Source: an uncultured Lachnospiraceae bacterium
Lineage (GTDB): Bacteria; Bacillota; Clostridia; Lachnospirales; Lachnospiraceae
DNA length: 64,000 nt
Direction: 5' to 3'
Assembly (NCBI GenBank): GCA_947586255.1
Contig: CANPXP010000003.1
Span: 47,369-111,368 of the forward strand
The translations under genes were made by a program, and so were the position numbers. Below, in pieces: positions 57,626 to 64,000 of this stretch. Under the pieces are notes generated by a model. That model had not been told where the DNA came from. It searched no databases and saw nothing but the letters and a program-made list of their open reading frames with translations. The first letter of the stretch is position 1; each line of letters starts with the position of its first letter.

Positions 57626-59527
57626 TCACGTCGCAATCGCGTTGCCCGTGTACAGCTGATAGTACTTGCCCTTCTCCTCCAGCAGCTGCTCGTGGGTGCC
57701 GCGCTCGATGATGCGGCCCTGTTCCAAGACCATGATGCAGTCGGAATTCTTGACGGTGGAGAGTCTGTGGGCGATCACAAAAGTCGTTCTTCCCTTCATC
57801 AGCTTATCCATGCCATCCTGCACGATGCGCTCGGTTCTGGTATCGATGGAACTGGTGGCCTCGTCCAGGATCAGCACCGGCGGGTCCGCGATGGCGGCCC
57901 GCGCGATGGCGAGAAGCTGCCTCTGCCCCTGACTTAAGTTCGCGCCGTCGCCGGTGAGCACCGTGTCATAGCCCTGCGGCAACAGCCTGATAAATCCGTC
58001 CGCGTTGGCCAGCTTCGCCGCCGCGACCACTTCCTCATCCGTGGCGTCCAGCTTGCCATAGCGGATGTTGTCCATGACCGTACCCGTGAAAAGATGCGTA
58101 TCCTGCAGCACGATGCCGAGAGAGCGCCGCAGATCCGCCTTTTTGATCTTGTTCACATTGATGCCGTCGTAGCGGATCTTACCGTCCTGAATATCATAGA
58201 AGCGGTTGATCAGGTTCGTGATCGTCGTCTTGCCCGCACCGGTGGACCCGACGAAAGCGATCTTCTGCCCCGGCTCGGCGTAGAGCCGCACGTCATGCAG
58301 CACCATCTTGTCATCGTTGTAGCCGAAGTCCACGCCATCGAAGACCACGTCTCCCTTTAACTCCACGTAGTCCACGGAGTGATCCGCCTGATGCTCGTGC
58401 CTCCACGCCCAGCGCCCCGTGCGCTTCGGATTCTCCACCAGTCTGCCGTTTTCCTCCTTCACGTGCACCAGCGTCACATAGCCGTTGTCCGTCTCGGACA
58501 TCTCATCCATCATCTTAAAGATACGCTCCGCGCCCGCCATTGCCATAACGATGGAGTTAAACTGTTGACTCATTTGGTTAATAGGCATGTTAAAGCTCTT
58601 GTTAAAAGTCAGGAAGCTTGCCAGCTCGCCCAGCGTGAGCCCGGAAATCCCGGAGAGCGCCAGCACGCCGCCCACGATGGCGCAGATCACATAGCTGACA
58701 TTGCCCAGCTGCGCGTTGACCGGCCCCACAATATTGACCAGATAGTTCGCCTTGTCCGCACTGTGGTACAGAGCGTCATTCAGTTCCCTAAACTGCCGGA
58801 TATTCTCCTCCTCATGGCAGAAGACCTTGACCACCTTCTGGCCGTCCATCATCTCTTCGATGAAGCCGTTGACCTTGCCCAGATCCTTCTGCTGCTGCAG
58901 GAAATATCTGCCGCTCAGGCCCGCCACATTCTTGGTGACCACCAGCATGACCGCCACCATAACCAGCGTCACGACGGTCAGCGGAATGCTCAGCACCAGC
59001 ATACTGATAAACACGCTGACGACTGTGATGGCGCTGTTGAACATCTGCGGCATGCTCTGGCTGATCATCTGCCTGAGCGTATCCGTATCGTTGGTGTAGG
59101 TTGACATAATATCTCCATGCGAGTGCGTGTCGAAATACTTGATCGGCAGCGTCTGCATATGGGAAAACAGATCGTCACGCACATTTCTGAGCGTTCCCTG
59201 TGTCACGTTGATCATCATGCGGTTGTAGATATAAGCCGAAGCCACGCCGATCGCATAAAAGCACGCCACCCGGCCTATCGCTCCCGCCAGCGGCCTGAAG
59301 TCCGGCGTATCCGACGTGAGCATGGGCGCGATATAGTCGTCGATCAGGCGCTGGATAAACATGGTGCCCTGCACGTTCGCAAGGACGCTCACGAGAATCA
59401 GCACCGCGACGATCACCAGATGTACGCCGTAATTCTTCGTCACATACTTCATCAGCCGCTTGAACACGGCCCCCGGATTCTCTATTCTTTTGCCTCTCGG
59501 CATTCTTCTTCCCATCGGTCCCGGCAT
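57626..59527 (-). CDS. ABC exporter subunit with complete catalytic site residues
   Basis: 633 residues: six membrane helices (about 30-330) and an ATPase domain with Walker A GSTGAGKTT, signature LSQGQRQLLAIARA, Walker B VLILDEATSSID (catalytic Glu present) and H-loop IAHRLST. Second half of a heterodimeric LmrCD/BmrCD-type multidrug or lipid exporter. Its ATG overlaps the stop of the partner gene by one base (TAATG). A roughly 40-residue insertion (VHVKEENGRLVENPKRTGRW) lies between the membrane and ATPase domains. Confidence 0.95.
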   Translation of the reverse strand: MPGPMGRRMPRGKRIENPGAVFKRLMKYVTKNYGVHLVIVAVLILVSVLANVQGTMFIQRLIDDYIAPMLTSDTPDFRPLAGAIGRVACFYAIGVASAYIYNRMMINVTQGTLRNVRDDLFSHMQTLPIKYFDTHSHGDIMSTYTNDTDTLRQMISQSMPQMFNSAITVVSVFISMLVLSIPLTVVTLVMVAVMLVVTKNVAGLSGRYFLQQQKDLGKVNGFIEEMMDGQKVVKVFCHEEENIRQFRELNDALYHSADKANYLVNIVGPVNAQLGNVSYVICAIVGGVLALSGISGLTLGELASFLTFNKSFNMPINQMSQQFNSIVMAMAGAERIFKMMDEMSETDNGYVTLVHVKEENGRLVENPKRTGRWAWRHEHQADHSVDYVELKGDVVFDGVDFGYNDDKMVLHDVRLYAEPGQKIAFVGSTGAGKTTITNLINRFYDIQDGKIRYDGINVNKIKKADLRRSLGIVLQDTHLFTGTVMDNIRYGKLDATDEEVVAAAKLANADGFIRLLPQGYDTVLTGDGANLSQGQRQLLAIARAAIADPPVLILDEATSSIDTRTERIVQDGMDKLMKGRTTFVIAHRLSTVKNSDCIMVLEQGRIIERGTHEQLLEEKGKYYQLYTGNAIAT

Positions 59528-61278
59528 TACGCTTCACCTGCCTTTTCATCAAAATCTCCGCTGCCGCCGGTCTGGGACTCATAGACCTCGCGGTAAATCT
59601 CATTATTTTCAAGCAGCTCCTCGTGCGTTCCGAAACCGTCGATGCGGCCGTCCTCCATGACGATGATGCGGTCCGCGTGCTGTACGCTGGAGATGCGCTG
59701 CGCGATAATCAGCTTGGTCGTCTCGGGAATCTCATCCGCGAAGGCTTTTCTGATGCGGGCGTCCGTGGCCGTGTCCACGGCGCTGGTGCTGTCGTCCAGG
59801 ATCAGGATCTTCGGCTTCTTCAAGAGCGCCCTCGCGATGCACAGCCGCTGCTTCTGTCCGCCGGACACGTTCGTGCCTCCCTGCTCGATATAGGTATTGT
59901 AGCCCTGCGGCAGCTTCTCGATAAACTCATCCGCACAGGCGAGGCGGCAGGCGCGCCGGCACTCCTCCTCCGTGGCATTCCCGTCGCCCCATCTGAGGTT
60001 TTCCAGAATCGTGCCGGAAAAGAGCACGTTCTTCTGCAGCACCACCGACACCTGGTTGCGCAGACTTTCCATATCGTATTCCCGCACGTCGCGGCCGCCC
60101 ACCAGAACGGCTCCGGAGGTCACGTCGTAGAGCCGGCTGATCAGATTGACCAGACTGGTCTTCGCGCTGCCGGTGCCGCCGATGATCCCGATCGTCTCGC
60201 CGGTTTTGATCTTTAAGTTGATACCGTGGAGCACCGCCTTACTGCGATCCCCGTAATAGGAAAAGTCCACATCCCGAAACTCGATATCGCCGCTTGGCAC
60301 CTCATAGACAGGCTCTTCCGGATTGGTCAGATCGCTCTCCTCGCACAGCACCTCTCCCACACGCCTCGCGCTCGCCATACTCATGCTCATCATGACGAAG
60401 ATCATGGAGATCATCATCAGGTTCATCAGTATGTTCATGCAGTACGCGAGCAGGCTCATCAGCTCGCCCGTCTTCAGGATATCCTGCACGATCAGCTTCG
60501 CTCCGATCCAGCTGATCATCAGAATACAGCTGTACACCGTCAGCTGCATGACCGGCATATTCAGAACGACGTTCTTCTCCGCCTTCAGGAAGATGTCATA
60601 GATACCCTGACTGGCCTTCTTAAACTTATCCGTCTCATAATCCTCACGCACGTACGCTTTCACCACGCGGATCGCGCTGACGTTCTCCTGCACGGAGGCG
60701 TTCAGCTCATCGTACTTCGGAAAGGCCATCTGGAAGTACTTCATCGCCCGCCTGATCAGGAAGAACAGCACGACCGCCAGAAGGAGCACCGCAATCAGGT
60801 ACACGGATGCCAGCTGCGCGTTGATGAAGAACGCCATGGCCATCGCGCAGATCATACTGATCGGCGCGCGGAAGCACATGCGCAGCAGCATCTGATACGC
60901 CATCTGTATGTTGGTCACATCCGTCGTCATCCTCGTCACCAGCCCCGCCGTGCTGAATTTATCCAGATTGGAAAAGGAGAACGTCTGTATCTTCTCAAAC
61001 ATCGCCTGCCTGAGATTCCTGGCAAAACCCGTAGACGCCCTGGCGCCGTACTTGCCGCCCATGATGCCGCTGTATAACCCCATAAGCGCCATCACAATCA
61101 TCAGGCCGCCTACTATGTAGATATGCCGCATATTTCCCGCTTCCACACCATCGTCGATGATAGACGCCATCAGAAAAGGGATCAGCGTCTCGAAGACAAC
61201 CTCCAGAATCATAAAGACCGGCGTCAGAACGGATTCCCGCTTGAATTCCTTGATCTGCGCCGCCAAAGTTTTGATCAT
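59527..61278 (-). CDS. ABC exporter subunit with degenerate ATPase site
   Basis: 583 residues: six membrane helices and an ATPase domain with Walker A GGTGSAKTSL and signature VSGGQKQRLCIARA. Walker B ILILDDSTSAVD has Asp in place of the catalytic Glu, and the H-loop reads IAQRISS with Gln in place of His. This is the known pattern of the non-hydrolysing half of heterodimeric exporters and supports pairing with the next gene, which is complete. First gene of the pair, with its own promoter. Confidence 0.95.
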   Translation of the reverse strand: MIKTLAAQIKEFKRESVLTPVFMILEVVFETLIPFLMASIIDDGVEAGNMRHIYIVGGLMIVMALMGLYSGIMGGKYGARASTGFARNLRQAMFEKIQTFSFSNLDKFSTAGLVTRMTTDVTNIQMAYQMLLRMCFRAPISMICAMAMAFFINAQLASVYLIAVLLLAVVLFFLIRRAMKYFQMAFPKYDELNASVQENVSAIRVVKAYVREDYETDKFKKASQGIYDIFLKAEKNVVLNMPVMQLTVYSCILMISWIGAKLIVQDILKTGELMSLLAYCMNILMNLMMISMIFVMMSMSMASARRVGEVLCEESDLTNPEEPVYEVPSGDIEFRDVDFSYYGDRSKAVLHGINLKIKTGETIGIIGGTGSAKTSLVNLISRLYDVTSGAVLVGGRDVREYDMESLRNQVSVVLQKNVLFSGTILENLRWGDGNATEEECRRACRLACADEFIEKLPQGYNTYIEQGGTNVSGGQKQRLCIARALLKKPKILILDDSTSAVDTATDARIRKAFADEIPETTKLIIAQRISSVQHADRIIVMEDGRIDGFGTHEELLENNEIYREVYESQTGGSGDFDEKAGEA

Positions 61279-61320
61279 ATCATCCCTGCTCTCTCTTATC
61301 TGTATTTTCCGCTACCTTCT

Positions 61321-61349
61321 ATCATCAACCAAAAAATTTTTAATGTCAA
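61321..61349 (-). promoter_or_regulatory. Predicted promoter of the ABC exporter operon
   Basis: TTGACA (61344-61349) and GATGAT (61321-61326) on the minus strand, 17 bases apart, about 45 bases before the start. Confidence 0.5.
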
Positions 61350-61390
61350 TAAAATACACAGAAATTTCATAAGTGTTTAGAAAAAGATAA

Positions 61391-61427
61391 GAAAAGAAGA
61401 AAACCCCGACGCGCCGTCACGCCGGGG
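61391..61427 (-). terminator. Intrinsic terminator after the SH3 gene
   Basis: Minus strand: stem CCCCGGCG/CGTCGGGG (61404-61427, one G-T pair), then TTTTCTTCTTTTC. Confidence 0.75.
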
Positions 61428-61445
61428 GCCAGACTCTTACGCCTG

Positions 61446-61976
61446 TCAGCCTTTTCTCTTCTCCGCCTGCACGGTAGAGACGATACCCATCGCAAAAATA
61501 CCGACGACAAGAACAATGATCACCGCGGCCCAGATCTTGGAACGGCGCGCTTCGGCGCGATAGCGCTCCGTCTCTTCGATGATCAACCGGCTCGTCTCTT
61601 CCTCCGCTGCCATCTCCGCGTTCAGCATGTCCACATCAACCGTCATCGGCTCCAGTGCCTCCTGCGCCGCTTCCATATTGATATACCCCGTCTGATTCTG
61701 ATAATAGACAATATACCATCCGTCCTCCGTCTGTCCGGTCACATAGACCATATCTCCCGCCTGATAGGAAAATATCGTCTCCGCGTTCTCGTCCGGCTCT
61801 GTCTTGGCGTCAACCGGCTGCCGTACGGACATAAACTGCTCTGCAGCCACCTCTGCCTGACGCTCCGCCTCTTCCGCCGCCGCATACAGCGACGCGCCCC
61901 AAAACGCCGCCGCCATCATGATGCCTGCCAATATCATTCCCGTCAATATCCTACTTGCTGTGATTTTTCTTTGCAT
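61446..61976 (-). CDS. SH3-domain protein with two membrane helices
   Basis: 176 residues. N-terminal hydrophobic helix (about 9-32), then one bacterial SH3 domain (about 48-105; AKTEPDENAETIFSYQAGDM and GWYIVYYQNQTGYINM), a helical stretch and a C-terminal membrane helix (about 148-168) with a basic end. The SH3 domain would sit outside the membrane and may bind wall peptide. It overlaps the upstream membrane-protein gene by 26 bases and ends in a terminator. Confidence 0.8.
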   Translation of the reverse strand: MQRKITASRILTGMILAGIMMAAAFWGASLYAAAEEAERQAEVAAEQFMSVRQPVDAKTEPDENAETIFSYQAGDMVYVTGQTEDGWYIVYYQNQTGYINMEAAQEALEPMTVDVDMLNAEMAAEEETSRLIIEETERYRAEARRSKIWAAVIIVLVVGIFAMGIVSTVQAEKRKG

Positions 61977-63354
61977 TTCCTGTCTTCTCCTTATTATAAT
62001 GAAAATTGATTCTGGTTACGCTGACACGCTGCACCGGTTCGCGATAAAACACGGCCCACACGAAGAACAGAAGATAAACCGGCAGTACATTGCGATCCGG
62101 CGTATAGAAAAAAGTTTGCGCCAGAAAAGCGTACGCAATCAGTCGGCAGCCCGCGGCCCGCGGTCTTGCAAAACTGCTCTTTCGCTGCATATCCAAAGTC
62201 AGCAGAACCGCAAGAACGAGCAGCAGAAGCGTACTGACCCGGCTGCTGCGCAGACAGCGGATCCAGCCGCTTTCACTCATGCCGACCGATTTGGTCAACG
62301 GTCCGGCGAAGCTTTGCACAAAGTCTATCCCGACGGAAGTTTCCGGCAGCCCAGCCCATACGCTGCCGCCCAGGAGCAGAATCGCCGCAACGATACCGAG
62401 CAGTACGAAGACAAACTGATATCCCCGCCGCATCCTCCGCAGCACCAGCCTGTCTCGGTCCACGCCCTTCGGAATTCTGCTCCAGTACCGAATAAAGAAC
62501 ACGCCGCCCACCGCCAGCAGAAGCAGCAAATAAATGCTGTGCTCCGGACCGAATGCCGGCTCTGCGGACAGAATCCGCATATAATTGGTCAGAAAGCTTG
62601 TGCCGCTAAGCAGAACTCCATAGAGGAAAAACATCTGCATGTCCCGCTTGACCAGTTCCGCCGTCGGCCGTACCATGAGCGGTATCGCCAGAAAGGCAAA
62701 CGTCATGATCCATAGGCTCGACACGTTACAATTGACAAACAGTGCGAAATAACTGACCATGGCAGTCAACGCATAAAAAAGTGATCTTCCTACGGAGCGG
62801 CAGAAGCAATAGCGCAATGTGCTGACCAGACAAGGCAGGAGCAAAAGGGACGCCGCCGTGCCAGAATCCGCCATCAGCTCCGGCCGCCAGCCAAATTCTC
62901 CAAGCCCCAAATCTTCCATCAGTATCCGTCCCGCCATAAGCAGTCCGACACACAGGAGCAGATCTAGGTACCATCCCTCCAGCATTCTCGCTTCCTTAAA
63001 CACAAAGTACAGCAGCCCCAATATGATCCAGACCGCCTGAAACTCATAATGGATCGCCCCCGTGTCCGGATCCTGAAACATCTTGCCTGCGATGGACAGC
63101 AAATTCCATGCGACCAGCGCCAATACAACAAAATCAGTCCTGTATTCCAAGCGCCATAGCCCGCTTGCGCCTCGTCTGATATTCCAGATCCAGCAGCCGG
63201 CGTATACAACAATGAGCATCAGCAGCAAAAAATAGGAAAACGGCACGCCTGCTATTTCAGGCGTCTGCCCGCAGAGCAAGGAGACTGCCAATGTCACCGC
63301 TAAGAAGATTCCCGTTATGTTTTTCATTGCCAGCTGCTTTTTTGTTTTCGTCAT
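61951..63354 (-). CDS. Polytopic membrane protein, O-antigen-ligase-like layout
   Basis: 467 residues with about 12 membrane helices and no cytoplasmic domain. A larger loop after helix 10 (GGSVWAGLPETSVGIDFVQS) and the overall pattern recall Wzy/WaaL polymerases and ligases, but no signature residue can be confirmed, so the call is weak. Start at MTKTKKQLAM (63354), with AGGATGG upstream; MKNITGIF (63327) is possible. Co-transcribed with the SH3 gene. Confidence 0.6.
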   Translation of the reverse strand: MTKTKKQLAMKNITGIFLAVTLAVSLLCGQTPEIAGVPFSYFLLLMLIVVYAGCWIWNIRRGASGLWRLEYRTDFVVLALVAWNLLSIAGKMFQDPDTGAIHYEFQAVWIILGLLYFVFKEARMLEGWYLDLLLCVGLLMAGRILMEDLGLGEFGWRPELMADSGTAASLLLLPCLVSTLRYCFCRSVGRSLFYALTAMVSYFALFVNCNVSSLWIMTFAFLAIPLMVRPTAELVKRDMQMFFLYGVLLSGTSFLTNYMRILSAEPAFGPEHSIYLLLLLAVGGVFFIRYWSRIPKGVDRDRLVLRRMRRGYQFVFVLLGIVAAILLLGGSVWAGLPETSVGIDFVQSFAGPLTKSVGMSESGWIRCLRSSRVSTLLLLVLAVLLTLDMQRKSSFARPRAAGCRLIAYAFLAQTFFYTPDRNVLPVYLLFFVWAVFYREPVQRVSVTRINFHYNKEKTGNAKKNHSK

Positions 63355-63613
63355 AGGTAAAACCATCCTGTTTTTCGCTCACAATATATGCAAAAATGCT
63401 ATTGATAATATACTTTTGTATACTATAATAGCACTTACAAAGCGGATTCGGCAAGCGGCAAATATATCATGTATTTTTCCATCAAAAATAAAAATCCCGA
63501 TACAAAGTATATTTTCGTCGCACTTTTCAGCCAATTTCTTACTTTGTATCGGAATCTTTAAAATCTGTTGTTGAATTGTCGGTATACTTTAGCCGCCTAT
63601 ATTCTATTTCTTA
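63355..63613. other. AT-rich gap with terminator of the Rpn-like gene
   Basis: No gene supported. Minus-strand hairpin: arms 63493-63509 and 63540-63556 (CCGATACAAAGTA with its complement, 13 bp or more) followed by TTTTTATTTTT (63484-63494); this should terminate the gene at 63614. Nearer 63400-63430 are TATTATAGTATAC-type sequences that could be the promoter of the membrane-protein gene. Confidence 0.6.
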
Positions 63614-64000
63614 TCAGTTCCAATAAAGACGCACTTTCTCAGCAGCTTCTTCAGAAGATATCCCGTATTCCTCTGCGAGATTTTGCTCGACAGTTTTTCT
63701 TGCAATCCCACATTTCTTCCCCATTCGGACAGAGGCGCGGAAACCTTCTTCTCTTCCTTCTTCTCTTCCTTCTTCTCTTCCTTCTTCTCTTCCTTTTTCT
63801 ATGCCTTCTGCAAGCCCCTCCGCGCGGCTTTCCTCACATTCCGCCCTGTGGTCCGCCAGATCTGCATAGTATGACATGTACTCCACCATCAGTCTCGGAT
63901 CCTTCTTCGCTGTCTCCACTGCCTTCACCAACTTTCTCGTATACTCATCCGTCGCTATCCCTTCCGCAAGATACTTAAGGAAATTTCCAAGCTCCGGTGT
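63614..64000 (-). CDS. Rpn/PD-(D/E)XK-type nuclease, C-terminal part (5' end beyond window)
   Basis: The last 128 residues are visible: PELGNFLKYLAEGIATDEYT, then DPRLMVEYMSYYADLADHRA, a tandem REEG run of four to five units, and a small helix-turn-helix-like end (EYGISSEEAAEKVRLYWN). The REEG spacer and helical end are typical of Rpn-family recombination-promoting nucleases, often called transposases. The nuclease domain itself lies outside the window. A shortened copy of this tail is at 50.9-51.2 kb. Confidence 0.55.
   Translation of the reverse strand, partial: TPELGNFLKYLAEGIATDEYTRKLVKAVETAKKDPRLMVEYMSYYADLADHRAECEESRAEGLAEGIEKGREEGREEGREEGREEGFRASVRMGKKCGIARKTVEQNLAEEYGISSEEAAEKVRLYWN

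Overview
The window reads as chromosomal DNA of a GC-rich, anaerobic Firmicute of the class Clostridia, most likely Lachnospiraceae. The grounds are the gene families (clpC-radA cluster, DUF1385-prmC-prfA run, DUF4364, DUF4250, group 2 PyrF, OFA transporter, CspB-like subtilase, Fe-S aldo/keto reductases), strong GGAGG ribosome binding sites and TTGACA/TATAAT promoters. No tRNA, rRNA or CRISPR array was seen. Most of the window is ordinary housekeeping sequence, largely on the minus strand.

Layout. 1-6.1 kb: a minus-strand run of zinc-ribbon regulator, SH3 membrane protein, GntR regulator, clpC, a small unknown protein and radA (cut by the window edge). 6.2-9.8 kb: purine operon purE-purM-purN-purD. 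10-14.9 kb: Nudix-like protein, pyrF, pyrE, two small membrane proteins and an M29-like aminopeptidase. 15-19 kb: TPR lipoprotein, YdcF protein, HPt protein and a LamG surface protein. 19.1-22.2 kb: chemoreceptor and hemerythrin protein, an apparent oxygen/redox-sensing pair. 22.2-25.8 kb: subtilase, AraC regulator, nth. 25.8-30.7 kb: rpmE, DUF1385, prmC, prfA and rho. 31-33.6 kb: malic enzyme, radical SAM protein and DUF4364 regulator, with overlapping stop/start codons. 33.6-45 kb: DUF5722 protein, rarA, Fe-S aldo/keto reductase, polysaccharide deacetylase, corrinoid-activase-like Fe-S protein, DUF4250, S66 peptidase, clpB.

45.09-48.32 kb is a foreign, AT-rich integrative element of about 3.2 kb. 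It is flanked by near-identical direct repeats and sits inside the HrcA/CIRCE heat-shock operator of clpB. It carries a Tn916-type integrase and excisionase, arm-type repeats at both ends, a likely type I toxin with an antisense RNA promoter and 5'-3' mRNA pairing, and a frameshifted membrane coiled-coil gene. This is the most interesting part of the window.

48.3-51.3 kb: phosphoesterase, then an AT-rich glycosyltransferase gene broken at a run of eight G (possible phase variation), then relics of an Rpn-type nuclease gene and of another gene. 51.4-64 kb: DegV, acyltransferase, second Fe-S aldo/keto reductase, OFA transporter, AAA/DUF4143 ATPase behind a three-copy 32-bp-period repeat, a heterodimeric ABC exporter, SH3 protein, polytopic membrane protein, and an Rpn-like gene cut by the window end.

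Starts were moved from the longest open frame wherever a ribosome binding site clearly favoured an inner codon; this is stated per gene. All identifications are by reading motifs, with no database search.
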